A stretch of 64,000 nt of DNA from Methylomonas rapida (GCF_024360925.2 NZ_CP113517.1:434001-498000); one strand, 5' to 3'. Shown: positions 26,727 through 35,517, numbered from the stretch's first letter. The notes: a model not told the origin generated them from the letters alone. Numbers and translations: made by a program.

Positions 26727-27452
26727 TTACGCAAACTGCGCCGCAATCTGCGTCTGAATCTTTTCCGCCATGGCCCTACGGTCCGCCGCATCGCGAATCG
26801 GACGGCCCACCACCAGATAATCGGCGCCGTTTTGTATGGCTTGTTCGACGCTGACCGCGCGTTTTTGGTCGTCGTCCTCACGGTTGTCGACTGGACGTAT
26901 GCCGGGCGTGATCACCAGCAGTTTTTGCCCCAATTCCTGGCGTATCATCGATACTTCCAGGCCGGACGAAACGATACCGTCGCAACCTATCTGCAACGCA
27001 CGTTTGGCGCGCGACAACACCAATTGTTCGACGTCGCAGTGAAAGCCCAGATCATCCAAATCGCCTCTATCCAGGCTGGTCAAAGCCGTGACTGCCAACA
27101 CTTTAAGGTCGCCCTTGGCCTTGGCAGCCGCTTCCATGATGGAGTCGTTGCCGTGTATGGTGGCTAAATCCACGCCCTTGTTGCTCAAGGCCTTGATAGC
27201 TCTGCCCACGGTGGCGGGTATGTCGAAAAACTTCAGGTCGACGAATACCTTTTTCTCGCGCGCTTTCAGCCATTCGATAAAGCCGAAATAATCCCCGGAC
27301 ATAAACAATTCCATGCCTACCTTATAAAAAATCACGGCATCGCCCAGTTCTTCGACCAGTGTCTTGGCCTCGTCGATGCTAGGAACGTCCAGCGCCATGA
27401 TCAGGCGTTCGCGGACGGGGATGGGTTTGCTGGAGATGAATGAATCAGTCAT
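26727..27452 (-). CDS. pyrF: Orotidine 5'-phosphate decarboxylase
   Basis: 241 residues. It makes UMP from OMP, the last de novo pyrimidine step. Motifs: LIMALDVPSIDEA, the catalytic KKVFVDLKFFDIPATV (DxKxxD), LAVTALTS, and the C-terminal LLVITPGIRP and ADYLVVGRPIRDA. Normal length. It stands alone between shikimate genes and the polysaccharide locus. Confidence 0.96.
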   Translation of the reverse strand: MTDSFISSKPIPVRERLIMALDVPSIDEAKTLVEELGDAVIFYKVGMELFMSGDYFGFIEWLKAREKKVFVDLKFFDIPATVGRAIKALSNKGVDLATIHGNDSIMEAAAKAKGDLKVLAVTALTSLDRGDLDDLGFHCDVEQLVLSRAKRALQIGCDGIVSSGLEVSMIRQELGQKLLVITPGIRPVDNREDDDQKRAVSVEQAIQNGADYLVVGRPIRDAADRRAMAEKIQTQIAAQFA

Positions 27453-27840
27453 GTAGCAGGTTCCATTGGAAGGTTGAATATGGAGAGGGATTTTAGACGA
27501 TGAAGCTCCCTCGCGTCTTGAGGAAGTTCAATTGCCGCTATTCAGAAAGGAACACCAGTTTGTTTATCTTAAAAATTAGTTGAGGCGTATTGGAACCGTT
27601 CGTGGTGAGACCGTCGAACCCTGAGCGGTTTTTCCACGCACCAACTTATTGGGTGAGCCTATCAAAACCCGTCCCTTCGACTGGCTCAGGGTGAACGGGG
27701 TTTTGATAGGCTCGACTGCGTTTTTTAGGTTTGTAAGGCGTTGGAAAGCAAAGCAAAATCAGTTGTAGGAGCGACGCACAGTCGCGCTTTAAAGCCTAAA
27801 TTCACGACTATACAGTCTCTCCCAGTGCTTTGTTTTATAG
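27453..27840. other. Repeat-bearing gap between pyrF and the polysaccharide locus
   Basis: No gene seen. Around 27655-27715 is an inverted-repeat module with GCCTATCAAAACCCGTCCC and the inverse GGGTTTTGATAGGC flanking CTTCGACTGGCTCAGGGTGA, a type of dispersed intergenic repeat common in many proteobacteria. A degenerate family A hairpin follows at 27764-27824. Confidence 0.6.
27764..27824. repeat. Family A intergenic palindrome, copy 2 (degenerate)
   Basis: TGTAGGAGCGACGCACAGTC at the left arm is intact; the right arm (CACGACTATACAGTCTCTCC) has several mismatches. It lies just beyond the end of the WecA-like gene. Confidence 0.8.
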
Positions 27841-29529
27841 CTACCGGGATGGAGAAAATACGGACAAATGCGAAAAACCCCGTTGGGTTCCAAAGGCTCT
27901 GGAGTCCAAATCGTAATCGTTCAGCAAGATGGCAAACACCATAAAGCCGCACACCAAGCCACTCAGTTTGAGTAACTTGTAAGGGCGTAACGGGAAATTG
28001 AACAAGTATTCAATCCCGTAGGCCAGGCATAACAATCTGAACAGAAAAATGACCGGAAATTGGGTGTCCGCCAGCAAGACGGTCGCGACCGCGAAAAAAG
28101 AAATCAACAGGTCCTGTGTCGAAAAGGAAAAAACTTCCCGGCGCGTTACCCGGGTGCCGATAAAAACCACCAGCATCAGGGTCGCCAGAAAACTATTGGC
28201 GATAATATCGATATAGGGATTGCCCAGCTGTTCGCTGGTCAATATGAATCCCGAAAAAGTGGCAGTAATATAAATGCATAGTTTGATCAGCGAATTGACG
28301 AAATTGGCTTTGAGCAACAGAACCAATAACGCCGACAAAATCAGGCTGGCCAGAAAAAAGAAGTCTTTTTCGGAAAACAGCGGGAATGATTTGAACATCA
28401 CGAAAATCATCGCCCATAAATACAGCAAAACCGCAAATTCGATATAGAACCGCGCTCCCCAATATAACCAGCCGAAGCGCCTTAAAATACCTTTGCGGCG
28501 GTCGCTGGCATTGATTTCAGGTCTTAGCCGCCAACCCGTTTTATCGGCTTGATAAAAAAACAGCAATATTCCGCCGCAAATCAAAGCATAGGCGCCGATG
28601 ACGGCTAAATCGCTTTGATAGCGCAGCAGAAACGCGGCCAATAAAAAGATGGACTGCAACGCATAAATGCAGGAAACGGCTTCGGCATGAGTAAAACCGT
28701 GCGCCAACAAGCGATGGTGAATGTGGCGTTTATCGGGAGAAAACGGCGATTGGCCGCTATAGATACGCTGGCTCATCACCATCAGCGTATCCAGCACCGG
28801 CAGGCCTAAAAGCAACAGGGGCAAGGCAGGATTGAGCGTGACATAGACGTTTTCGACCAGATAAATGCACAGAAACGCGGCCATGAAGCCGATGAACTGA
28901 CTGCCCGTATCGCCCATGAAAACGATCGCGGGATGGCTGTTGAAGCGCAAAAAACCCAGGATGCCGCCAATCAAGGCCAGCGCGATCAGCGCCAAATCCT
29001 TGCCGCCCACGTGCTCGGCGAAAAAGGCAATCGCGGCCAATGTCATCAACATGATGCCGGCCGCCAAGCCATCCAAGCCATCGGAAAGATTGACCGCATT
29101 GGTTACGCCCACAACGAAAATAAACGTCAAGGGATACGCAATCCAAAGAGGGGCGTCGTCCAGGCCAAAAAACGGCAGGCATCTCAAGTAAATGCCCTGA
29201 TATAAAACGAAAATAACGGCCAAGAATTGCCCGAAAAACTTCCATTTATAATTCAAGTTGAATACGTCATCCAGCAAGCCAAAAAGCACGATAATGGAAC
29301 CGCCGATTAACAAGCTGCTGAAGGGGGCGGCGAATGGCGCGAGCACGGAAACGGTGATAAGGGTGGCCAGCGACAGGCCCAGTCCGCCACATCTGGGGAT
29401 TGCTTTTTTATGAACCTTGCGTTCGTCGGGTTGATCCAGCATACCCAGGCGCCCGGCCGACTTGATCAAGACAGGCATGGATAACACGCTGATCAATGTG
29501 GCCAGAGTAAAGCTTAAGAATAATTCCAT
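27841..29529 (-). CDS. WecA/MraY-family undecaprenyl-phosphate sugar-1-phosphate transferase, extended
   Basis: 562 residues, about 200 longer than typical WecA. The first 340 residues are a multi-spanning glycosyltransferase 4 family enzyme: LDQPDERKVHKKAIPRCGG, FGLLDDVFNL, NAVNLSDGLDGLAAG, IVFMGDTGSQFIG and DKRHIHHRLL are the catalytic and lipid-binding motifs. Such enzymes start O-antigen or exopolysaccharide synthesis by linking a sugar phosphate, often GlcNAc-1-P, to undecaprenyl phosphate. The remaining 220 residues add roughly five to seven more membrane helices with no family I recognise. It is at the distal end of the polysaccharide cluster. Confidence 0.88.
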   Translation of the reverse strand: MELFLSFTLATLISVLSMPVLIKSAGRLGMLDQPDERKVHKKAIPRCGGLGLSLATLITVSVLAPFAAPFSSLLIGGSIIVLFGLLDDVFNLNYKWKFFGQFLAVIFVLYQGIYLRCLPFFGLDDAPLWIAYPLTFIFVVGVTNAVNLSDGLDGLAAGIMLMTLAAIAFFAEHVGGKDLALIALALIGGILGFLRFNSHPAIVFMGDTGSQFIGFMAAFLCIYLVENVYVTLNPALPLLLLGLPVLDTLMVMSQRIYSGQSPFSPDKRHIHHRLLAHGFTHAEAVSCIYALQSIFLLAAFLLRYQSDLAVIGAYALICGGILLFFYQADKTGWRLRPEINASDRRKGILRRFGWLYWGARFYIEFAVLLYLWAMIFVMFKSFPLFSEKDFFFLASLILSALLVLLLKANFVNSLIKLCIYITATFSGFILTSEQLGNPYIDIIANSFLATLMLVVFIGTRVTRREVFSFSTQDLLISFFAVATVLLADTQFPVIFLFRLLCLAYGIEYLFNFPLRPYKLLKLSGLVCGFMVFAILLNDYDLDSRAFGTQRGFSHLSVFSPSR

Positions 29530-29629
29530 TTTATCAATCCAATTGCGACAGAGGCTTTAAGTGTTTTTAAAGCATCCAGTTCATTCCAAAAATACCAAGT
29601 CAAACAGCCTAGAAATAATTTCCGCTTAT

Positions 29630-29730
29630 GGTTTCCATGCACTGCGTGGGAACCTGCTCAGGGACGCTCTAGCGTCCCGAACCGCAGAGCGGTTCAGGCT
29701 GCATTCCCACGCGGCGCATGGGAACGATGA
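29630..29730. repeat. Family B intergenic palindrome, copy 1
   Basis: About 100 bases: outer arms GGTTTCCATGCACTGCGTGG and CCCACGCGGCGCATGGGAAC; inner hairpins GGGACGCTCTAGCGTCCC and GAACCGCAGAGCGGTTC. Other copies at 31792-31890 and, split by an IS, 52700-54269. Confidence 0.88.
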
Positions 29731-29788
29731 GCCCGGAGGGCGGGAAGATATTTCAACCAAATCCTAAACTGCATTGAAGCCAAACAGC

Positions 29789-29850
29789 GTAGGAGCGACG
29801 CCTCGTCGCGACTTGAGAAGTCTCAATCGCGACGAGGCGTCGCTCCTACA
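29789..29850. repeat. Family A intergenic palindrome, copy 3
   Basis: GTAGGAGCGACGCCTCGTCG and its full inverse CGACGAGGCGTCGCTCCTAC flank a 17-base core, a near-perfect hairpin with arms above 20 bases. It is the CTCGTCG variant shared with the copy at 43014. Confidence 0.9.
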
Positions 29851-30054
29851 GAATATTTAAAGAGTGCTCGATCCAGTTTTCCATTCGACTCCCCGTTGGA
29901 GGCTGCAAAATCCCCCCTCTCCTTGCGGGTGAGGGGAATACATAATGTACACACCTGATTTATACCCCACTCATCCTGACCTTTTCCCGCCGGGAGAAGG
30001 AATTGGCTTACCTTTTTCGACACCCTCAGAAGTCGGGTCAGCAAAATCCGCAAG

Positions 30055-31689
30055 CTATTTTGGACCAGATTCCAAACCGGCATTCACAGGCACGATGTCC
30101 TTGCCGGGCAAATAATCCGGCAACACCGTCACCAAATCCTTCATGAAGGCCTGCAAACGCTGATCGGCCACTTCGATATCCTGCCCTTTGTCCAAGGATG
30201 TGACCAATCTGACCAATGAGCCATCGGTACGATGCAGGGTAATCGCGTCGTAGAACAAATACCATTTCACCAGGTATTCGTTGGTAATCGAGCGGCCGCG
30301 TTGCTGAAACCAATAATAGACCAGTTGTTTGTAATCGCCTTTTTCGATCACCGCGCGATTGACCATGAGCGGCGTGCCCTGAATTTCCAACTCCGGAAAC
30401 TCGCGTTGGCCAAAACTGGTAATCTGCCAGCCATCGCCGGGAATACAACTGCGCGGCGAATGCACGGACGCGCCCTTGCGCTGGGATTGATAATAAGCCG
30501 AATAAAAATTGACACTGCCCTTGCCGTCGGCCGATGCGTAATTTGCCACGACATAATCGGTCAACTTCAAGGTATCCAGATACTTTTGCTCGATATAGTC
30601 GCGCCGCCCTTGCCAGCCAGCCAGTTGCAACGGAAAGTTCAAAAAAGCCTTGCGTTGCGGAATGATTTCCTCATCGCCGCGTAAAAACTGGCCGGACACA
30701 CCCACGACCAGGATTAGCGCCAGCACGACATAGATCGACTTGTTCAAATAAAAGCCCATTTGCCCGGTCTTGCCAGGGGCAAACCATTCTTCGGGCAATT
30801 GCACCAGGTCCGTAAACGCGGTTTTTTTACCGCTGAGCCGGGAAAAAAGCCACATTTCGATGAACAGCAGCACCATGCACAATAAAAACACCGCCCAGCC
30901 TTCGAAATCGTGCAAAAAGCCCTCGGCCATTTCGGTGCCCCAATTATTGACCAATAAACCGATTACGCCGATACGGAAGCTGTTCATGAAAATGGTCAAT
31001 GGCACCGAAGACAAAAAGATCAGGACTTTTTGCCAAACCGGGCCCTTGAACAAATAAGCGCATAAAAAAGACAGGCTGGCCAGTGGGAACAAATAACGCA
31101 AACCGCTACAGGCCTCCACCACCTGCAGTTTGTAGCCACCCAGATCGATCACGTTGCCTTCCAGATACACCATGATGTCGCAGGCGCGGATAAACTCCAC
31201 GCCCAGCCAGGATGACATCAGCTGCAGCTTGGAAGACAGATTGTTGATGATGAACTGCGGGAAGGGCACCATGAAAACCAGAAAAACCAGCGGCACCCAG
31301 GCGATTTTCAAGCCGGATTTGCCAAACGCGGCGGCAAAAATGCCAACGACCGCCAGGATGAAGGCATAGTGCTGAATGGTGCGGATGGTTGCCAGTCCGC
31401 CGAGGACAAACAAAAACAGCCCCAACAGCAGAAGCCCCAGGCCGAGTAACGAAGCTTTGAAATCTTCGACAAAGCGCAATTCCCGTCGACGCATCCATAT
31501 CAAATAGACGCTGATGGCCGGGATGAAGAAGCCGTGGCTATATTCTTCGCTGCCCATCCAGATAGCGGTCATTTCGGCCAGGCTTTCGCTGAATACCACG
31601 CCCAGCAGAACGAGAGCCAAACCCCATAGCGCTAATACGAGTGTTTCAGGGTTGCGTGAGATTGAAATAGTGTCTTTTAGAGAATCCAT
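30055..31689 (-). CDS. xrtD: Exosortase-EpsI fusion, probable VPLPA-CTERM exosortase XrtD
   Basis: 544 residues. Residues 15-285: multi-spanning exosortase with the catalytic cysteine in VVEACSGLRYLFPL (C194), arginine in NSFRIGVIG (R239) and histidine in FLHDFEGWA (H260). Residues about 315-540: an EpsI domain after one membrane helix, with VHSPRSCIPGDGW (around 409-421). Exosortases are membrane transpeptidase-like enzymes that cleave PEP-CTERM tails of exported proteins. Fusion to EpsI and the VPIPA-type tail on the HAF protein in this window point to the XrtD type. It lies among polysaccharide genes, as is usual for exosortases. Confidence 0.88.
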   Translation of the reverse strand: MDSLKDTISISRNPETLVLALWGLALVLLGVVFSESLAEMTAIWMGSEEYSHGFFIPAISVYLIWMRRRELRFVEDFKASLLGLGLLLLGLFLFVLGGLATIRTIQHYAFILAVVGIFAAAFGKSGLKIAWVPLVFLVFMVPFPQFIINNLSSKLQLMSSWLGVEFIRACDIMVYLEGNVIDLGGYKLQVVEACSGLRYLFPLASLSFLCAYLFKGPVWQKVLIFLSSVPLTIFMNSFRIGVIGLLVNNWGTEMAEGFLHDFEGWAVFLLCMVLLFIEMWLFSRLSGKKTAFTDLVQLPEEWFAPGKTGQMGFYLNKSIYVVLALILVVGVSGQFLRGDEEIIPQRKAFLNFPLQLAGWQGRRDYIEQKYLDTLKLTDYVVANYASADGKGSVNFYSAYYQSQRKGASVHSPRSCIPGDGWQITSFGQREFPELEIQGTPLMVNRAVIEKGDYKQLVYYWFQQRGRSITNEYLVKWYLFYDAITLHRTDGSLVRLVTSLDKGQDIEVADQRLQAFMKDLVTVLPDYLPGKDIVPVNAGLESGPK

Positions 31690-31791
31690 TGATAAAAACT
31701 AATGTCAAGTCCATAAAAATTCCGCCGGGGCGGAATGCCCAAAAGTATCGTGTCAGGCGCTAAGGCATCTCGTTATACACAAATTTCTAAT

Positions 31792-31890
31792 GGTTCCCAT
31801 GCTCCGCGTGGGAACCTGTTCAGGGACGCTCTAGCGTCCCGAACCGCAGAGCGGTTCAGGCTGCATTCCCACGCGGAGCATGGGAACGAT
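31792..31890. repeat. Family B intergenic palindrome, copy 2
   Basis: GGTTCCCATGCTCCGCGTGG with the inverse arm CCACGCGGAGCATGGGAAC, and inner hairpins GGGACGCTCTAGCGTCCC and GAACCGCAGAGCGGTTC. This is the intact form of the sequence that the IS50-like element entered at 52717. Confidence 0.9.
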
Positions 31891-31935
31891 GCGCTCGGAG
31901 TACGGGAAATTATTTTCAACCAAATCCTAAGGCAT

Positions 31936-32064
31936 CTCGTTATACACAAATTTCGTCTATCGGCCGGGAAGTCGATAACCATTGCCAGAAATAGTGAACC
32001 CAAAGCATCCCTGTTGCCAGGATTCCTGCAATCCCCGCCCGGATGACGAGTTTGTGTATAAAGG
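31936..32064. mobile_element. Candidate MITE with Tn5/IS50-like ends
   Basis: A 129-base segment bounded by TCGTTATACACAAATTTCGT and, inverted at the right, CCTTTATACACAAACTCGTC. The shared TTATACACAA core is also in the ends of the IS50-like element at 52717 (CTCATCGTTATACACAAGT). There is no coding capacity. A diverged relative of the left 90 bases is at 44563-44660. Target duplications are not clear. Confidence 0.45.
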
Positions 32065-32111
32065 TTTACGCTTTCGGATGTCGTTTATGACCATATTACT
32101 TTGAAAGTCAT

Positions 32112-32171
32112 TGTAGGGGCGACGCACTGTCGCGATAAATGGCTTCAATCGCGACTATGCGTCACTCCTAT
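32112..32171. repeat. Family A intergenic palindrome, copy 4
   Basis: TGTAGGGGCGACGCACTGTC...CGACTATGCGTCACTCCTA around the GATAAATGGCTTCAATC core; followed by AGCTAGAACTTTCAT, as is the copy at 47322. Confidence 0.85.
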
Positions 32172-32258
32172 AGCTAGAACTTTCATGTGCCGGGGTGATA
32201 CGTCTTTTTCATGATCCGTTACTCTGAAAGTCATGGTGGACGAAGCGCCGGAACGCTT

Positions 32259-32326
32259 GGAAAAAGCTAAAGCTTTTTTACTCCAAAATCACGCTGGGAG
32301 AGTGCGATTTGCTTTAGCTATCGCAC
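32259..32326. repeat. Family D repeat copy 2
   Basis: GGAAAAAGCTAAAGCTTTTT and GTGCGATTTGCTTTAGCTAT, the same two-hairpin arrangement as at 26591. Confidence 0.75.
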
Positions 32327-32738
32327 TGAGTGCAAATCTTCCCGGCTTGCTCGGCCTGACCCGGTAGCGGTAACTTTCATTCTCCGGGGTATTGCCGTAT
32401 TTTCATGAACGTTAGGGTGGTATCCATGATGATTTTCATAATACCAAATAAGGTGTCACTTATTTAAGCAAAAATGCAACAGCGTAATTTCTCGTCGCTA
32501 GACCAGCGCAAACGCTAACATGAACCTGATTTTGGTCAAGCCTTCGATCAACTTCAGCGATAACTCAGGAATGAACATGAAATAATCCTCCAAGGATGCG
32601 GATCGGCAGCAATTACGTGGTCTGCGCTTGATGTGGCGCCGGTTCCTCTCCAGCTACGCCTGTCGATGCGGGTTATTTTGCCGCAATGCGTGATCGGGAC
32701 AGATTGATAGGCTCTCTGCTTTGCCGGAAATGCCTTCG

Positions 32739-33473
32739 CTACCGCATGCTGATTTGATCGACTTCGATCATGAACGTATGGCCGTCAACGGTTTGGATAT
32801 TATAAGTACCGTTGGGCGTGTAGACATTGCCAACAACCTCGCCATCCTGGCTTTGGGCGAAATACATTCTATAGAACTGGTTATCGTCGTCCATCGTCCC
32901 CACCCAGCTTAAGGTGCCGTCTTCCAGGGCCACCATGCTTTCCTGTTTGACCGTAAACAATCCCACGGGCAAATCCACTGCCATCTCGCCGCCTTCCGGC
33001 AGGGCGGCCAGTTCATCGGTTGGAATACTGATCTCCAATTCTTCTCTGGGAGGATCGATGACCCGTGCTTGAAAAGGGGCGTCATCGGTGAGTTGGGGTT
33101 GTGCGCTTTCGACGGCAGCCGGTTTCCTGCTGCCCTTATAGCCGGTGATATAGACCGTTTTGATGGAGGCGTTTTCTTGAATGATCGAGTAGTTATAGTT
33201 TTGCAACAACTGGCCCAGTGCCGATTTCCAATCCGCGGCGGCCAGTTTTTGATTGATCACATCGTTCTCGATGCCCGCATCGAATTTGAAGTTGATCCCG
33301 GTTTGTTGAGCGATTTTTTGGGTGACATGGGCCAGATTCTGATGGTTAATCACCATGGAAACCAACGCGGGTTGTCCGGCAAAGGACCGCTGGCTCATGT
33401 TTTCAGCCTGAATGCTAGCCGACATCGTCAGAGAAAAAATCAATATCACCGCGATGCTACGCCGGTTAGGCAT
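32739..33473 (-). CDS. Exported protein with STN (secretin/TonB N-terminal)-like domain
   Basis: 244 residues from the ATG at 33473, chosen because MPNRRSIAVILIFSLTMSAS then IQA is a good signal peptide. Residues about 40-100 (VSMVINHQNLAHVTQKIAQQ, INFKFDAGIENDVINQKLAA, ADWKSALGQLLQNYNYSI) resemble the STN fold of secretins, TonB receptors and FecR-associated proteins. The C-terminal 90 residues (MVALEDGTLSWVGTMDDDNQ to the end) look like a beta-rich domain similar to prodomains of some bacterial metalloproteases. Function unknown; it may be a periplasmic part of the polysaccharide or exosortase system. The frame stays open 113 codons upstream with protein-like composition (see separate entry). 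Confidence 0.6.
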   Translation of the reverse strand: MPNRRSIAVILIFSLTMSASIQAENMSQRSFAGQPALVSMVINHQNLAHVTQKIAQQTGINFKFDAGIENDVINQKLAAADWKSALGQLLQNYNYSIIQENASIKTVYITGYKGSRKPAAVESAQPQLTDDAPFQARVIDPPREELEISIPTDELAALPEGGEMAVDLPVGLFTVKQESMVALEDGTLSWVGTMDDDNQFYRMYFAQSQDGEVVGNVYTPNGTYNIQTVDGHTFMIEVDQISMR

Positions 33474-33812
33474 GACGCTAGAGTGCCTGTCGTGAGTGCG
33501 AGCATCTTCTTTTAAGTAAATATGGTGCTGCTTGCAAATGGCTTGTAAGGCGCGAAAAGCCCGTGGATTGGCGCCGCTTAAATGGCTTTGACAAATCAGC
33601 GCGGCTTGGCCGTTAATTATGCAAGGTTGTAGGTAATTACAGGCGGGAAAGGCCTGATACCAATGCCGTAACTCGTGAGCCAAATAACGCGCTTGAACGA
33701 CCGGTTGCGTAGCCGAGCGGTAAACCTGTTCGATGATGTCGATGGCATTCATATCTTGTCTCGATGATCGGTCAAGCGCGTCTAAAACCAGAGAACGAGC
33801 GGTTGCCGGCAA
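33474..33812 (-). other. In-frame 113-codon upstream extension of the STN-like gene
   Basis: The reading frame continues from the proposed start at 33473 to 33812. The translation includes DIIEQVYRSATQPVVQARYL and LAHELRHWYQAFPACNYLQP, which looks like a real globular helical protein rather than noise. Either the true start is at 33812 (or the ATG at 33752) and the hydrophobic stretch is an internal membrane anchor giving a cytoplasmic N-domain, or an upstream gene has fused in frame. Confidence 0.45.
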
Positions 33813-33868
33813 AACGCATGAGTCATAAGGGTATGGCCGCGGAACTTCCCGGAATTTCGATTATTACG

Positions 33869-34022
33869 CTGCCCTCTCCTCGCGAAGGGGGGGTAAAAGC
33901 CCTCTCTCCTCGCGGGAGAGAGCGGGGGTGAGGGGAATAATAGTGTAACACCTGATTTAACTCCCTCATCCTAACCTTCTCCCTGAGGGAGAAGGAACTG
34001 TATTGCTTGTTTCGACAACCTC
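33869..34022. repeat. Family C intergenic repeat, copy 3 (two units)
   Basis: CCCTCTCCTCGCGAAGGGGG, then CTCTCTCCTCGCGGGAGAGA, GTGAGGGGAATAATAGTGTA and CTTCTCCCTGAGGGAGAAGG. Fills the gap between the GT2 gene end and the STN-like gene's upstream region. Confidence 0.8.
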
Positions 34023-34035
34023 CGAACCGAGGTGC

Positions 34036-34947
34036 CTATATATTCAATCCCGTTTTAGCTTTTAAAATGGCTTTGATCGCTTCCGGATCGCGTTCCTGGC
34101 CAATCCAGCGTTCTGCTTCCAGCATTTTCAAATCCACCAGGCAACGATACCAGCATCCCTGCATGAAATGGAATGCAAAGCCTTTGGTTCCATCCAGAAA
34201 GCCAAGCTTAAAGAAATAACGATAGAAGAAATACAAAATAGGCCGTATGAAATAGGGAAGTCTGGCGTAAACCGCTGTTTTTAGCCAGCGTTTGAGTTTT
34301 GCTTGGCCGGCGGTTTGGCTATGCATGGCGTTGTCAGTAGCCATAAAACCATATTTTAAATTTAACAAATCCAGCATTTCCCGAGTGGCATAACCATTAT
34401 GCTTGTTGACCCACCAACTGACGCTGTTCAAATTGTCATCGACGATATTGCCACGCAAATGCTCGGACGTGCCGCGCTCCAATACAATGTGCTCATCCAT
34501 CCAGCGCTGTTCAATACGTCCCGTTCCCCGTCGCCACAACCGCAATACATCGATGGGATACATCGCCCCATGGCTAATCCATTGACCTAAAAAAACGTAT
34601 TTACGGCGCATGAAAAAACCACAAACGTCTGTATTTGCTTGGGTTAACGCGCTTGCTATTTCATGCTTTAGATCTTCTTCAATATATTCATCTGCGTCGA
34701 TACGCAAAATCCAATCGGTATCGATCCCTGTATTATCAAGTCCCCATTGAAATTGCGCGGCATAATTGATCCATGCATTTTGATAAAAATCAGCCCCAAA
34801 ATAGTTGGCGATTTGTTGAGTGTCATCACTAGAATAACTATCCACCACCACGATTCTGCTGACAAAGCCTTGCAAGCTTTCAATGCAGCGGCGCAGATGC
34901 AGGCTTTCATTGTAGGTCAATATGATGGCGGTAATATCCAGGCTCAT
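34036..34947 (-). CDS. Family 2 glycosyltransferase
   Basis: 303 residues. GT-A fold: N-terminal DITAIILTYNESLHLRRCIE, IVVVDSYSSDDT and the metal-binding DxD in RIDADEYIEEDL. Related to the WaaE/KdtX type that adds glucose to LPS core, with the later FFMRRKYVFLGQWISHGAMY and a C-terminal FIRPILYFFYRYFFKLGFLD amphipathic/hydrophobic patch. Sugar and acceptor cannot be told. Its start ATG overlaps the stop of the upstream acetyltransferase by 4 bases (ATGA), so both are translated together. Confidence 0.9.
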   Translation of the reverse strand: MSLDITAIILTYNESLHLRRCIESLQGFVSRIVVVDSYSSDDTQQIANYFGADFYQNAWINYAAQFQWGLDNTGIDTDWILRIDADEYIEEDLKHEIASALTQANTDVCGFFMRRKYVFLGQWISHGAMYPIDVLRLWRRGTGRIEQRWMDEHIVLERGTSEHLRGNIVDDNLNSVSWWVNKHNGYATREMLDLLNLKYGFMATDNAMHSQTAGQAKLKRWLKTAVYARLPYFIRPILYFFYRYFFKLGFLDGTKGFAFHFMQGCWYRCLVDLKMLEAERWIGQERDPEAIKAILKAKTGLNI

Positions 34948-35498
34948 GAATGTTCCTTGTTTAGAATGCGTTGTTTGATAGGTGTGGCAGGATTACCCGC
35001 TACAACAGTCCATGGTGGAACATTCCGAATCACGGTTGATCTTGCACCGACTACAGCCCCCTCTCCAATCGTAACGCCCGGACCAACGAAAACATCCGCA
35101 GTAACCCAAGCATAATTACCTATTTTAATGGGTGCGGTAATCAATGGCATATCGGTCCTCGTATAATCGTGGCTTGCAGAACATAGATAGGAATATTGGC
35201 TAACAGTTACATGAATACCTAACTCGATTTTATCTACTGAATAGCAGTCAACATAATGACTTAAACAACTATGTTTACGCATTATTAAATTCCAAGGCGC
35301 CCAAATCTTGGCTGATGGATAAGGGTGAACCCCTTCTTCAATAGTAGCGCCAAATAATCTTAATAGGAAACGTCTCCAAAAATGAAAGGGTATTGGGCTT
35401 GGTCTATATAGTGTTAGCCAAGTAATATTCCAAATTATACGAGTCAGTTTATTTGACTTGGATAATTTTTGATAAACAACACGATTTCTATCCAGCAT
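34944..35498 (-). CDS. WcaF-like hexapeptide acyltransferase
   Basis: 184 residues with a left-handed beta-helix: IGNYAWVTADVFVGPGVTIG and GAVVGARSTVIRNVPPWTVV are imperfect hexapeptide repeats, and CSASHDYTRTDMPL has the catalytic-type histidine. The N-terminus NITWLTLYRPSPIPFHFWRR is typical of the WcaF group, which O-acetylates sugars of colanic acid-like polymers. Acetyl-CoA is the expected donor. Part of the minus-strand polysaccharide operon, 4-base overlap with the GT2 gene and 19 bases after the GT4 gene. Confidence 0.88.
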   Translation of the reverse strand: MLDRNRVVYQKLSKSNKLTRIIWNITWLTLYRPSPIPFHFWRRFLLRLFGATIEEGVHPYPSAKIWAPWNLIMRKHSCLSHYVDCYSVDKIELGIHVTVSQYSYLCSASHDYTRTDMPLITAPIKIGNYAWVTADVFVGPGVTIGEGAVVGARSTVIRNVPPWTVVAGNPATPIKQRILNKEHS

Positions 35499-35517
35499 TC
35501 TCGATTATAAAAAATGA

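Larger units (their letters stand above)
29530..30054. other. Intergenic repeat mosaic upstream of the WecA-like gene
   Basis: No gene. It holds one family B palindrome (29630-29730), one family A palindrome (29789-29850) and one family C module (29905-30005, CCCCTCTCCTTGCGGGTGAG and CCGCCGGGAGAAGG). The three sit head to tail with short spacers. No convincing promoter for the WecA-like gene was found. Confidence 0.7.
31690..32738. other. 1-kb non-coding repeat mosaic
   Basis: No gene that I can support. In order: a direct-repeat unit CTAAGGCATCTCGTTATACA at about 31760, family B (31792-31890), the same unit again at about 31927 opening a MITE-like segment (31936-32064), family A (32112-32171), a module CTGAAAGTCATGGTGGACGA (32224-) also present inverted near 44830-44867, and family D (32259-32326). 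From 32330 to 32738 I see nothing recognisable. Confidence 0.7.

Noticed and set aside
29630..32326. Possible CRISPR array because of repeated palindromes
   Set aside because: Units are of different families, irregularly spaced, and have no constant-length spacers or cas genes.
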